Source of the DNA: CAYXOX01 sp964466745
Lineage (GTDB): Bacteria > Pseudomonadota > Alphaproteobacteria > Rhodobacterales > Rhodobacteraceae
DNA: 42,073 bases
NCBI GenBank assembly: GCA_964466745.1
Contig: CAYXOX010000012.1
Coordinates: forward strand, 1-42,073
Reading direction: 5' to 3'
In this document: one piece after another, positions 1 to 8,528 of the stretch
Layout: each line of letters opens with the position of its first letter
Numbering within the stretch: position 1 is the stretch's first letter
Notes under the pieces: generated by a model
Told to the model about the DNA's origin: nothing
Database searches by the model: none
The model's input: the letters and a program-made list of their open reading frames with translations, nothing else
Made by a program: the position numbers and the translations under genes

Positions 1-364
1 CCACCGGAAAGCCGGTGAAATTGTAGCGCTCGAGCAGCGCCTTGGCGTCGGCCAGCGTCTGGTCGGGGCGCAGGGTGATGGGGCTGTAGACGATACCGCT
101 CTCGAAGCGCTTCACGCGCCGCACCTCGCGGGCCTGGGTCTCCACGTCGAGATTGCGGTGGATCACGCCCATGCCCCCGGCCTGCGCCATGGCGATGGCC
201 ATGCGCGCCTCGGTCACCGTGTCCATCGCGGAGGACAAAAGCGGGATGTTCAGAGCGATCTCCCGCGTCACGCGGGTGCGCGTGTCGGCTGTGGAGGGCA
301 GCACGCTCGATGCCTGGGGCACGAGCAGCACATCGTCGAAGGTGAGAGCCTCGCGAATCTCCAT
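1..364 (-). CDS. guaB: IMP dehydrogenase, N-terminal part (runs off the window)
   Basis: This is the first 121 residues of inosine-5'-monophosphate dehydrogenase, which oxidises IMP to XMP with NAD+ in the committed step of guanine nucleotide synthesis in the cytosol. The protein opens MEIREALTFDDVLLVPQAS, the classic GuaB start. It continues with the LSSAMDTVTEARMAIAMAQ block of the barrel and GGMGVIHRNL, and reaches the beginning of the CBS region (SPITLRPDQTLADAKALL). The start is ATG at 364, with GGAGTG a few bases upstream. The catalytic cysteine loop lies beyond the window edge. It is transcribed away from the ASKHA gene, so 365-810 is a divergent promoter region. The identification is secure; only completeness is unknown. 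Confidence 0.97.
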   Translation of the reverse strand, partial: MEIREALTFDDVLLVPQASSVLPSTADTRTRVTREIALNIPLLSSAMDTVTEARMAIAMAQAGGMGVIHRNLDVETQAREVRRVKRFESGIVYSPITLRPDQTLADAKALLERYNFTGFPV

Positions 365-810
365 GGGTCACTCCTGGAGGGGTCGGTTGGCGGTGCCCTA
401 TCGCACGGAACGCGGGGACGGGAAACCGCAAAACGCCCGCCCTCCGCCCGGCGCAGGCGAGAACGGGCCGACGCGCGCAGGCGCCCTGCAACGCGCCGTC
501 GCCTGCCGCGGCCGGCAGGGCCTGGCGGCCGGTGCGGCACCGGCCAGCCCGGCCGCGTTGCGCCCGTGTGCCTCTCGCGCACGGCCGGGGCAGGCCCGAT
601 TGCATCGCCTGTGCCCGGGCAGCCGGCGGCGCCGCGCCTCGATCCGCGCCGCATCCCGCCGGCACCCCCGGAGCGCCCCGTCCCGGCCCGTCTGCCGTGC
701 AGCCGCTGCAAGATCATCATGCGCCGAATGGCGCCGGAAAGCCGGCCCCGCCTCTTCCGCCGCGCGCCCCGCGCGTTATGTTGCCGCTCCTGAGACCGGG
801 AGAGACCGCC
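365..810. other. Divergent intergenic region with two adjacent perfect hairpins
   Basis: About 446 bases lie between the guaB start (-) and the ASKHA start (+). No convincing gene is seen; the open frames here are GC-driven shadows. The visible structure is two neighbouring perfect inverted repeats. One is at 502-519, with a 7-bp stem CCTGCCG/CGGCAGG and loop CGGC. The other is at 527-545, with an 8-bp stem GGCCGGTG/CACCGGCC and loop CGG. Neither is followed by a T-run. They could be repeat elements, a bidirectional insulator or leader structures. I could not pick out a clear -35/-10 pair for either gene. Confidence 0.5.
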
Positions 811-2871
811 TTGACAGACGAACCGCTGGTGATCTTCACGCCGTCGGGCAAACGCGGGCGGGTGCCCGCGGGCACCACCGTGCTGGACGCCGCGCGCCGG
901 CTCGGCGTGGATCTCGACAGCGTTTGCGGCGGGCGCGGCATCTGCTCGAAATGCCAGGTCTCGCCGCAGACGGGCCGGTTCGCCAAGCACGGCGTGACCG
1001 TCGGCGCGGGCGCGCTCTCCGAGCGCAACGCCGTGGAGGTCCGCTACGACGCGAAGCGCGGCCTGGCCGAGGGCCGCCGGCTGGGCTGCCAGGCCCAGGT
1101 GCTGGCCGACGCGGTGATCGACGTGCCGCAGGAGAGCCAGGTTCACCGGCAGGTCGTGCGCAAGTCCGCCTCGGCCCGCCCGGTGACGATGGACCCGGCA
1201 ACGCGCCTGCGGCTGGTGCAGGTGGCCGAACCCGACATGCACGAGCCCTCGGGCGATTTCGAGCGGCTGGCCGCGGCGCTCGCCGAGCAATGGTTCGAGA
1301 AGGAGGTGAGCGCGCCCCTGCCCGTGCTGGCCCGGCTGCAGGGCGCGCTGCGCAAGGGCAACTGGCAGGTGACGGTGGCGATCCACCGCCCCCGCGAGGG
1401 CGCGCCGGCACGGATCCTCGACATCTGGCCGGGCTTCTTCGAGGGGCCGCTCTACGGGCTCGCCATCGATCTCGGCTCGACGACGCTGGCCGCTCACCTG
1501 TGCGATCTCGCCACCGGCGAGGTGGTGGCCTCCTCGGGGCTGATGAACCCGCAGATCCGCTTCGGCGAAGACCTCATGAGCCGCGTGAGCTACGCCATGA
1601 TGCACGAGACCGGCGCCGCGGAAATGACGGCGGCCGTCCGCGGCGCCATGGACGAGCTCGCCCGGGCGGTGACGGCCGAGGCCAGGGTCGAGCCGGCCCA
1701 TGTCGTGGAGGCGGTCGCCGTCTGCAACCCGGTGATGCACCACCTCCTTCTGGGCATCGACCCCTCCGAGCTCGGACAGGCGCCCTTCGCCCTGGCCACC
1801 TCCGGAGCGCTGCACCTCGGCGCCGCCGAGATCGGGCTTGCCGGCATCAACCCCTCTGCCAGGGCCTACCTCCTGCCCTGCATCGCCGGGCACGTGGGCG
1901 CGGATGCCGCCGCCGTGGCGCTCTCCGAGGCGCCCGACAAGCAGGACGCCCTGACCCTGGTGGTGGACGTGGGCACCAACGCCGAAATCCTGCTCGGCAA
2001 CCGCAATCGCGTGCTCGCCTGCTCCTCGCCCACCGGGCCGGCCTTCGAGGGCGCCCAGATCAGTGCCGGGCAACGGGCCGCTCCCGGCGCGATCGAGCGG
2101 GTGCGCATCGACCCGGAGACCAAGGAGCCGCGCTTCCGCGTGATCGGCTGCGAACTGTGGTCCGACGATCCGGGCTTCGAGGCGGCGGTCGCGGGCACCG
2201 GCGTGACGGGCATCTGCGGGTCCGGCATCATCGAGGCGGTCGCCGAGATGCGCATGGCCGGGCTGTTGGACGCCTCCGGCCTCATCGGCAGCCCCGAACA
2301 GACCGGAACCTCGCGCTGCGAGCCCGACGGGCGAACCCACGCCTATCTTCTGCACGACGGCTCCGCCTCGGGCGGCGCGCGCATCCGCGTCACCCAGGGC
2401 GATATCCGCGCGATCCAGCTTGCCAAATCGGCGCTTTACGCCGGGGCGCGACTGCTGATGGACGAGCTCGGCACCGACAGCGTGGACCGCGTGGTGCTGG
2501 CCGGCGCCTTCGGCGCGCACATCTCGCCGCTGCACGCCACGGTGCTTGGGATGATCCCCGACGCTCCGCTCGAGGCCGTCACCTCCGCCGGCAACGCGGC
2601 CGGCCACGGCGCCCGGATCGCGCTGTGCTCGCGCGCGGCACGGGCCGAGATCGAGGCCACGGTGGGCCGGATCACGAAGGTGGAAACCGCCATCGAGCCG
2701 CGCTTCCAGGAGCATTTCGTGGCCGCCAACGCGATTCCCCACGCCACGGCGCCCTTTGCCCGCCTGCGCGCCGAGCACCCCCTCCCCGAGCCCTCCTTCA
2801 ACGCCGCCGGCAGCGATGGCGGCGGGCGGCGGCGCCGGCGCGGCCAGCGAGCTGCCTCCGGCAGCCCTTGA
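811..2871 (+). CDS. Ferredoxin/ASKHA-domain protein, RACo-like corrinoid activator
   Basis: This 686-residue protein matches the family of ATP-dependent reductive activators of corrinoid proteins (RACo; DUF4445-type ASKHA proteins). Those use a [2Fe-2S] centre and ATP to reset inactive cob(II)alamin on methyltransferase corrinoid proteins. Residues 5-95 form a plant-type ferredoxin domain with ligands C39, C45, C48 (CGGRGICSKC) and C93. An actin-like ATPase follows: the phosphate-1 motif AIDLGSTT near 218, VVDVGTNAEILL near 384, GICGSGIIEA near 466 and VVLAGAFGAHIS near 561. The TTG at 811 is chosen because GGGAGA lies 7-8 bases upstream. The in-frame ATG at 778 has no ribosome site. No corrinoid protein or methyltransferase is in view, so the partner is unknown. 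The family call is firm; the exact role is inferred. Confidence 0.85.
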   Translation: MTDEPLVIFTPSGKRGRVPAGTTVLDAARRLGVDLDSVCGGRGICSKCQVSPQTGRFAKHGVTVGAGALSERNAVEVRYDAKRGLAEGRRLGCQAQVLADAVIDVPQESQVHRQVVRKSASARPVTMDPATRLRLVQVAEPDMHEPSGDFERLAAALAEQWFEKEVSAPLPVLARLQGALRKGNWQVTVAIHRPREGAPARILDIWPGFFEGPLYGLAIDLGSTTLAAHLCDLATGEVVASSGLMNPQIRFGEDLMSRVSYAMMHETGAAEMTAAVRGAMDELARAVTAEARVEPAHVVEAVAVCNPVMHHLLLGIDPSELGQAPFALATSGALHLGAAEIGLAGINPSARAYLLPCIAGHVGADAAAVALSEAPDKQDALTLVVDVGTNAEILLGNRNRVLACSSPTGPAFEGAQISAGQRAAPGAIERVRIDPETKEPRFRVIGCELWSDDPGFEAAVAGTGVTGICGSGIIEAVAEMRMAGLLDASGLIGSPEQTGTSRCEPDGRTHAYLLHDGSASGGARIRVTQGDIRAIQLAKSALYAGARLLMDELGTDSVDRVVLAGAFGAHISPLHATVLGMIPDAPLEAVTSAGNAAGHGARIALCSRAARAEIEATVGRITKVETAIEPRFQEHFVAANAIPHATAPFARLRAEHPLPEPSFNAAGSDGGGRRRRRGQRAASGSP

Positions 2872-2896
2872 CCGCGACGCGCCGAGCGCCTAACTC
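2868..2896 (+). promoter_or_regulatory. tRNA-Gly promoter (-35 TTGACC, -10 TAACTC)
   Basis: TTGACC at 2868-2873 and TAACTC at 2891-2896 are separated by 17 bases, which predicts transcription starting a few bases before the mature tRNA at 2907. The -35 box lies across the TGA stop codon (2869-2871) of the preceding ASKHA gene. The same TTGACC with a 17-base spacer is found before the second tRNA of this window. Confidence 0.7.
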
Positions 2897-2906
2897 GGCA
2901 CACCGC

Positions 2907-2980
2907 GCGGGTATGGTGAAAAGGTATCACGCGAGCTTCCCAAGCTTAAGTTACGGGTTCGATTCCCGTTACCCGCTCCA
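2907..2980 (+). tRNA. tRNA-Gly, anticodon CCC
   Basis: A complete 74-base cloverleaf with an encoded CCA end. The acceptor stem GCGGGTA/TACCCGC pairs perfectly. The D stem is GTGA/TCAC, the T arm is ACGGG-TTCGATT-CCCGT and the discriminator base is T. The anticodon loop TTCCCAA places CCC at 2939-2941, which reads GGG glycine codons; the anticodon stem has one weak C-A closing pair. It has its own promoter and precedes a thioesterase gene on the same strand. Confidence 0.96.
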
Positions 2981-3160
2981 AGGCACTCGGCGACACGGCA
3001 GCCCGCTTTCGGCGAGTCCGGCGCAGGCGCGTGCGAATCGGGGGGCAAGATGCCGCCCTGCCCCTCCGCCTCGTATCGAGCGCCCGCAGTGCCGCGCGCG
3101 CAGGCCCCAAAGAGCGTCGCGGCCTTGCAATGCGCCCTGGCGGGCGGCATCACACCGGCC

Positions 3161-3643
3161 ATGACATCGGCGAACCCGCCCTACCTCGACGACCTCGGAC
3201 CCGATGCGCTGCGCCGAGCGGGCGTTCCGGCGCCCTTCGTGTTCGGCCGGGCCGACATGGTGCGCTTCGGCGAACTGGATGCCTTGGGCCACGTCAACAA
3301 CACCGCCTACCTGCGATGGTTCGAGACGCTGCGCCAGCGCTACGTCGAGGTTCGCGGCCTGCACGACTATGGCGACGGCAGCTTCGGGCACATCGTGGTG
3401 CGCCGGACCGAGGTGGATTTCCTGCGCGAGATGCGCCTCGGCGCCAGCTACGTGGTCGCCACGCGGACGGAGGCGCTGCGGCGCACGAGTTTCACCATGG
3501 CCTACACCGTCCGGTCGGGCGGGGAGGAATGCGCAACCGGCCGCGCGGTGGTGGTGCTCCTCGACGCGAACGGAGCGAAGCGCCCGCTGCCCGCGGACGT
3601 GCGCAGGCGCCTGATCGAGATCGACGGAGCGGCCGAGCACTGA
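3161..3643 (+). CDS. Acyl-CoA thioesterase, 4HBT hotdog family
   Basis: This 160-residue hotdog-fold protein belongs to the 4-hydroxybenzoyl-CoA thioesterase type, which hydrolyses acyl-CoA thioesters in the cytosol. The diagnostic segment is D40-ALGHVNNTAYLRWFE, with the family's aspartate followed by GHVNN at 43-47. It is followed by the long hotdog helix and strands typical of YbgC/FadM-like enzymes, and length matches the family. The ATG at 3161 is preferred because the homologous fold begins soon after it. An ATG at 3050 in the same frame would add a low-complexity tail. The ribosome site is weak. It follows tRNA-Gly and converges with pgi. The acyl substrate cannot be read from the sequence. 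Confidence 0.82.
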   Translation: MTSANPPYLDDLGPDALRRAGVPAPFVFGRADMVRFGELDALGHVNNTAYLRWFETLRQRYVEVRGLHDYGDGSFGHIVVRRTEVDFLREMRLGASYVVATRTEALRRTSFTMAYTVRSGGEECATGRAVVVLLDANGAKRPLPADVRRRLIEIDGAAEH

Positions 3644-3887
3644 ACCCCGGCCTTTTCCGGCGCAAGCTGCGGCCGAAGCGCGAAAGCGAGGTTTTGGCAC
3701 TGGGGCACCCCGCCGGGAGGAACGGCGCTGGCGCGGTCCGCGCCCGTTGGCTCGCGCACCCGCGCTGCGCTGCGAGGGCCCGCTCGACAAATCGGCGATC
3801 GGCGCGGGGCCGCGCCGCCTTCCAGCGGCGGCCCGGAGGGGGCGCGGGACAGGCGGCCCGCACCGCCGCGGCGCCTCCTTGCGAGGA

Positions 3888-5483
3888 TCAGCCGCCGCGC
3901 AGGTAGGCGACGAGGGCCCGCGTCGAGCCGTCCTTGCCCTCGGCACTCGCCTCTCCGCGCACCACCGGCGCAAGCGCGGTGGCCAGCTCCTTGCCCAGCT
4001 CCACGCCCCACTGGTCGAAGGAGTTGATGCCGAGGATCACCCCTTCGCAGAACACCCGGTGCTCGTAGAGCGCGATGATCGCGCCCAGCACCTCCGGCGT
4101 GAGGCGGCGGTAGGCGAGCGTCACCGAGGGACGGTTGCCGGGAAAAACCCGGTGGGCGGCCTGCCGGGCGCGCTCGGCGCCCTCGAAACGCCCCTCCAGC
4201 CGTGCGAATGCCTCCTCGAAGCTGCGGCCCCGCATCAGCGCCTCCGACTGCGCGAGGCAGTTGGCCACCAGCAAGGCGTGCTGATCCGCAAGATCGGGCT
4301 CGAAGCCCTCCGCGCCGACGAGGAACTCGCAGGGCACGATCCGGGTGCCCTGGTGGATGAGCTGGAAGAAGGCATGCTGGCCGTTGGTGCCGGGCTCGCC
4401 CCAGACCACCGGCCCGGTGTCCACGGCCGGGGCGCTGCCGTCCATCGTCACGCCCTTGCCGTTGCTCTCCATCTCCAGTTGCTGGAGATAGGCGGGCAGC
4501 CGCGCCAGCCGCTGCTCGTAGGGCAGCACGGCCCGCGTGGCATGGCCGCAGACCTGCGCGTGCCAGACCCCCGTGAGCGCCAGCATGAGCGGCATGTTCC
4601 GCGCTCCCTCGGCGCTGCGGAAATGGGCATCCATCTGCGCGGCGCCGGCCAGGAAGCCACGGAACGCCCGCGGCCCGATGGCAAGCATGAGCGAAAGCCC
4701 GATGGGCCCCCAGACGCTGTAGCGCCCGCCCACCCAGTCTTCGAACCCGAACACCCGCTCGGGCGGGATGCCGAAGGCGCCGGCGCGCTCCACCGCCGAA
4801 GAGAGCGCGACGAACTGCGCCGCAGGCTCGGAGGTGGCGCGCGCCATCCAGGCCCGGGCGGCCTCGGCGTTGGTCATCGTCTCGATTGTGGTGAAGGTCT
4901 TGGAGGCCACGAGCACCAGCGTGTGCGCCGGATCGAGCCCCCGCAGCGTGTCCGCGAGGTGCGCGCTGTCGACATTGCTCACGAAATGGCAGCGCGGCCC
5001 GTCGTGGAACGGCGCAAGGGCCTGAACGGCCATGGCGGGGCCGAGATCGGAGCCGCCGATGCCGATGTTGACGACGTCGCGGATCGCACCGCCCGCACCC
5101 GTGAAGCGCCCGGCGCGCACCGCCTCGGCGAAGCCTTCCATCCGTGCGAGCGTCTCGCGCACGCCGGGCACCACGTCGCGCCCGGCCACCTGCACCGGCG
5201 CGCCCTCGAGATTGCGCAGCGCGGTGTGCAGGACCGCGCGCGACTCCGTCTCGTTGATCGGGGCGCCCGAGAACATCGCATCGGCGCGTTCAGCCACCCC
5301 CGCCCCGGCCGCGAGATCGAGCAGCAGGTCGCGGGCCTCGGCGTCGATATTGGTCTTCGCGTAGTCGAGGAGCATCCCGCAGGCGGAGACCGAGAACGCC
5401 CCGGCGCGCCCCGGCGTCTCGAAGAGATCGAGAATGCGGCGGCCCTCCACCCGGCGCGCATGGGCCTTCAAATCGCTCCACAT
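3888..5483 (-). CDS. pgi: Glucose-6-phosphate isomerase
   Basis: A 531-residue phosphoglucose isomerase, which interconverts glucose-6-phosphate and fructose-6-phosphate in the cytosol. Both family signatures are present: DWVGGRYSVWGPIGL in the middle and FDQWGVELGKELA near the C-terminus, which carries the catalytic lysine. The NGQHAFFQLIHQGTR stretch holds the catalytic histidine, and NIGIGGSDLGP is the sugar-phosphate loop. The start is ATG at 5483 with AGGA just upstream; the longer open frame is out of register with family starts. It is the last gene of zwf-pgl-pgi, 19 bases after pgl. The set feeds glucose-6-phosphate towards 6-phosphogluconate and the Entner-Doudoroff or pentose phosphate route. 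Confidence 0.97.
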   Translation of the reverse strand: MWSDLKAHARRVEGRRILDLFETPGRAGAFSVSACGMLLDYAKTNIDAEARDLLLDLAAGAGVAERADAMFSGAPINETESRAVLHTALRNLEGAPVQVAGRDVVPGVRETLARMEGFAEAVRAGRFTGAGGAIRDVVNIGIGGSDLGPAMAVQALAPFHDGPRCHFVSNVDSAHLADTLRGLDPAHTLVLVASKTFTTIETMTNAEAARAWMARATSEPAAQFVALSSAVERAGAFGIPPERVFGFEDWVGGRYSVWGPIGLSLMLAIGPRAFRGFLAGAAQMDAHFRSAEGARNMPLMLALTGVWHAQVCGHATRAVLPYEQRLARLPAYLQQLEMESNGKGVTMDGSAPAVDTGPVVWGEPGTNGQHAFFQLIHQGTRIVPCEFLVGAEGFEPDLADQHALLVANCLAQSEALMRGRSFEEAFARLEGRFEGAERARQAAHRVFPGNRPSVTLAYRRLTPEVLGAIIALYEHRVFCEGVILGINSFDQWGVELGKELATALAPVVRGEASAEGKDGSTRALVAYLRGG

Positions 5484-5502
5484 GATCCTGTTTCCCCGCC
5501 CT

Positions 5503-6174
5503 TTATTCAGCCCAGTGCACCTTGGCACGGCCAAGGACGGCCGCCACCGGCGCCTCCGATGGCGAGAGGCGCTGCGCACGCTCCAGCGCCGCGCGCTTCT
5601 CGGGCCCGGTGATGAGGATATGGGTGGCCAGCGCGCCGCGCAGCACGCGCGCCGTGAGTGTCACCCGAGGCTCGCCCGCGGCGTCGGCCCGCAGCGCCAT
5701 GACCGCGGGCGCATCGGGCGACAGCGCCTCCTCGAGACGGTCCGCGCCCGGAAAGAGCGAGGCGGTGTGCATGTCGCCGCCCATGCCGAGCAGCAGCACC
5801 GAAAGCGGCAGCAGTTTTTCGACCCCCTCGGCGAGCCCGGCCAGGGCCGGCTCCGGCGCGGGGGCATCGGCATGGAGCGGCACGAACTCGGCCGCAGCCG
5901 CCTTGCGGCGCAGCAGCCGCTCGCGCACCACGCGGGTGTTGGAGCGCGGATGGCTTTCCGGCACCCAGCGCTCGTCGTTGAGCACGACCCTGATGCGCTC
6001 CCAGTGCAGATCGACCTCGGAGAGCACGTCGAACACCGGCCCGGGGGTTGTGCCGCCGGGCACGCAGAAACTTGCGAAATCAGACGCCTGCAACGATTTG
6101 TTCAGATCGCTTGCAAGCCGGTCCGCCAGCCCCATCACGAGCATCTCGCGGTCGGGGTACTCGATCAGCTCCAT
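5503..6174 (-). CDS. pgl: 6-phosphogluconolactonase
   Basis: A 223-residue enzyme of the DevB/Pgl family, which hydrolyses 6-phosphogluconolactone to 6-phosphogluconate. It begins MELIEYPDREMLVMGLADRL and has the family motifs VPGGTTPGPVFDVL, the substrate loop VLNDERWVPESHPRSN, and LLGMGGDMHTASLFPG, which carries the catalytic histidine region. The ATG at 6174 is supported by GGAGGT eight bases upstream. The upstream in-frame extension is unlike family members and is rejected. It lies 127 bases after zwf and 19 bases before pgi, so co-transcription is likely. Confidence 0.95.
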   Translation of the reverse strand: MELIEYPDREMLVMGLADRLASDLNKSLQASDFASFCVPGGTTPGPVFDVLSEVDLHWERIRVVLNDERWVPESHPRSNTRVVRERLLRRKAAAAEFVPLHADAPAPEPALAGLAEGVEKLLPLSVLLLGMGGDMHTASLFPGADRLEEALSPDAPAVMALRADAAGEPRVTLTARVLRGALATHILITGPEKRAALERAQRLSPSEAPVAAVLGRAKVHWAE

Positions 6175-6301
6175 CGCGGGCACCTCCGTTGCCACCCCGG
6201 CACCGGGCAGCGACTCCCCCGGTGCCACCGGGGCATGTCCGCGCGCCTGGCCGTTCACGCCGGTTGCCGCGTGGCATGCCCCGCGCATCCCGAAGCCTAC
6301 C

Positions 6302-7753
6302 TCAGCCGGCGATGTCACGCCAGCGCCGTCCGTCGCGGTGCAGCAGCATCAGCGCCTCTTCGGGGCCGGTGCTGCCGGCGTCGTAGCCGTGGGGCTTGTC
6401 GCCGCGGGCCTCCCAGCCGGCGATGATCGGGTCGGTCCAGGCCCAGGCCGCCTCCACCTCGTCGCCCCGCATGAACAGTGTCTGGTTCCCGCGGATCACA
6501 TCCATGATGAGCCGCTCGTAGGCATCTGGAATATCGTTATCGTTTCCAGAGAGCTGCTCGGCGAAACTCATGTCGAGCGGCACGTCCATCAGGCGCATGC
6601 CGCCGGGGCCGGGCTCCTTGATGGTCACCTGCAGCGTGATGCCCTCGTTGGGCTGGAGACGGATGGAAAGGATGTTGCGGTGCCGCCCGGCGCTGGGCCC
6701 GAAGATGGAGTGCGGGGCATCCTTGAACACCACCGCGATCTCGGAGTTGCGCGCCCGAAGGCGCTTGCCCGTGCGCAGGTAGAAGGGCGTGCCCGCCCAG
6801 CGCCAGTTCGAGATGTTCGCCTTGAGCGCAACGAAGCTCTCGGTGGCGCTGGACGGCGCGCCGGCATCCTCCACGTAGGCCGCGCCATCGGCCCCGGCCC
6901 GGTACTGCCCCCGCACGAGATCGTCCGGCCGCACCGGATCGAGCGCCCGGATGACCTTGAGTTTCTCGTCGCGGACGGCGTCGGGATCGAACTTGGAGGG
7001 CGGCTCCATCGCGATCAGGCACAGGAGCTGCATCAGGTGATTCTGGACCATGTCGCGCATCGCGCCCGACTTGTCGTAGTAGCCCCCGCGCCCGGCGACA
7101 CCCACGGTTTCGGCGACGGTGATCTGGATGTGGTCCACGAACTGGCTGTTCCAGAGCGGCTCGAACAGCACGTTGCCGAAGCGCACCGCCATGAGGTTCT
7201 GGACCGTTTCCTTGCCGAGGTAGTGATCGATCCGGTAGATCTGCGTCTCGTCGAAATGGCGCGCGAGCGTGTCGTTGAGGGCCCGGGCGGTTTGCAGGTC
7301 GCGGCCGAAGGGTTTCTCCACCACGATCCGGCTCTGGCTGTCGGCGATGCCGTGGGCCTTGAGCCGCTCGGCCAGATCGCCGAAGAGGCCCGGACCCACC
7401 GAGAAATAGAACGCCTTGGTGCGATCCTGCGCCATCTCGGCCTTCAGCGCGGCCCAGCCGTCATCCCCGCGCGCATCGATTGCCACGTAGCCGACCTGTG
7501 CCAGGAAGGCATCGAGCGGCGCGTCCTGCGCGCCGGCGCCATGCTCCTCGCGCACCGCCTCCGCCACCAGCGCACGGTACCCGTCGGCATCCAGCTCGGA
7601 TCGCGCCGCACCGATGACGCGGGCATCGGGGGGCATCTGCCCGGCGCAGAAGCGCCGGAAGAGCCCCGGCAGGATCTTGCGGCGCGCGAGATCGCCGGTG
7701 CCGCCGAAGATGACGAGATCGAAGGGATCGACCGGGATCACGCGCGAAACCAT
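6302..7753 (-). CDS. zwf: Glucose-6-phosphate 1-dehydrogenase
   Basis: A 483-residue enzyme oxidising glucose-6-phosphate to 6-phosphogluconolactone with NAD(P)+. The N-terminal Rossmann fingerprint GGTGDLARRK is at residues 17-26. The active-site signature RIDHYLGKETVQNL is present, as are the family's VVEKPFGRDL and KPHGYDAGSTGPEEA. Start choice: ATG at 7753 has GAGGAG five bases upstream, while a GTG two codons earlier is less well placed. It is first in the zwf-pgl-pgi unit. Upstream lies a near-perfect 12-bp palindrome that could be an operator (separate entry). Confidence 0.97.
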   Translation of the reverse strand: MVSRVIPVDPFDLVIFGGTGDLARRKILPGLFRRFCAGQMPPDARVIGAARSELDADGYRALVAEAVREEHGAGAQDAPLDAFLAQVGYVAIDARGDDGWAALKAEMAQDRTKAFYFSVGPGLFGDLAERLKAHGIADSQSRIVVEKPFGRDLQTARALNDTLARHFDETQIYRIDHYLGKETVQNLMAVRFGNVLFEPLWNSQFVDHIQITVAETVGVAGRGGYYDKSGAMRDMVQNHLMQLLCLIAMEPPSKFDPDAVRDEKLKVIRALDPVRPDDLVRGQYRAGADGAAYVEDAGAPSSATESFVALKANISNWRWAGTPFYLRTGKRLRARNSEIAVVFKDAPHSIFGPSAGRHRNILSIRLQPNEGITLQVTIKEPGPGGMRLMDVPLDMSFAEQLSGNDNDIPDAYERLIMDVIRGNQTLFMRGDEVEAAWAWTDPIIAGWEARGDKPHGYDAGSTGPEEALMLLHRDGRRWRDIAG

Positions 7754-7803
7754 GGCCACTCCTCGTAAACAGCCCGCCGCGCGCCTCTGTCCGCACTGCG
7801 ACT

Positions 7804-7815
7804 GTTAGCGTTAAC
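7804..7815. promoter_or_regulatory. Palindromic operator-like site upstream of zwf
   Basis: GTTAGCGTTAAC is symmetric at 10 of 12 positions around a central CG and lies 51-62 bases before the zwf start. AT-rich symmetry with a central CG is the usual shape of LacI-family operators, for example GTTAACGTTAAC-like sites. It stands out in very GC-rich surroundings. No LacI-type regulator is in the window, so the assignment to a family is inference. Confidence 0.4.
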
Positions 7816-7955
7816 GTCTCTCCCTGCGCCGGGTGATAGCGCCCCGACCCCGTGCTGTCCATCGCCCCTCGCGCACGCCTTGCCGCGCAAGATCACCCAC
7901 GGCGCAGTCGCAGCGCCGACGCCGGGGCCGCTCATGCGGGCCCCGCCGCCACCGT

Positions 7956-8387
7956 CTAGCCGGTGGCCTGTGCGGCCCGCGCAAGCGCCTGCAGGCGCTC
8001 GACCATCGCGCGCAGCCCGTTGGAGCGTTGCGCCGAGAGATGATCGTTGAGCCCGAGCCGGGCGAATTCCGCGCGCGCGTCCACCTCCTGGGCCTCCCGC
8101 GCGGTCAGCCCGCCGTAGAGGGCGCGCAGGATGGCGATGAGGCCCCGCACGATCATCGCGTCGCTGTCTCCGCGGAAATCGAGCACGGCGTCGGGGCCGC
8201 TGCCACTGACCTCCGGCACGATCCAGACCTGGCTGGCGCAGCCCTCGACCTTCGTCGCCGGTACGCGCAGGGAGTCGTCCAGCGGCTCCATCGCCTTTCC
8301 CAGGTCGATGACGTAGCGATACCGGTCCTCCCAGTCGTCGAGAAACTCGAAGGTCTCCGCGATGTCCTCGAAGGCGGGGGTTGCCAT
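7956..8387 (-). CDS. sufE: Cysteine desulfuration protein SufE
   Basis: A 143-residue SufE-family sulfur acceptor, which takes persulfide sulfur from the SufS cysteine desulfurase for iron-sulfur cluster assembly in the cytosol. The active cysteine is C50 in the conserved VEGCASQVW loop. The GLIAILRALYGGLTAREA and LGLNDHLSAQRSNGLRAM segments are typical. Length matches the family. The start ATG at 8387 has CAGGAG seven bases upstream. It stands alone and is divergent from the lipoprotein gene. SufS and the rest of the suf set are not in the window. Confidence 0.95.
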   Translation of the reverse strand: MATPAFEDIAETFEFLDDWEDRYRYVIDLGKAMEPLDDSLRVPATKVEGCASQVWIVPEVSGSGPDAVLDFRGDSDAMIVRGLIAILRALYGGLTAREAQEVDARAEFARLGLNDHLSAQRSNGLRAMVERLQALARAAQATG

Positions 8388-8528
8388 GGGCGTGCTCCTG
8401 TTGACTGCCGCCCTGAGGTAAGCCGCGCGACACAGGCGGTAAACCCCCGGCGGGCGGCAGACGCTTTCCAATCCCGGGCATTTGGGCTAGGCGATACGGG
8501 ATCGCGCACCGGAAGTGGGAGGGAAACG

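Noticed and set aside
153..3164. A 1003-codon open frame on the plus strand and an 836-codon frame on the minus strand across the ASKHA gene
   Set aside because: Both are GC-driven shadows rich in Arg, Gly, Pro and Ala with no motifs. The ASKHA frame has clear domains.
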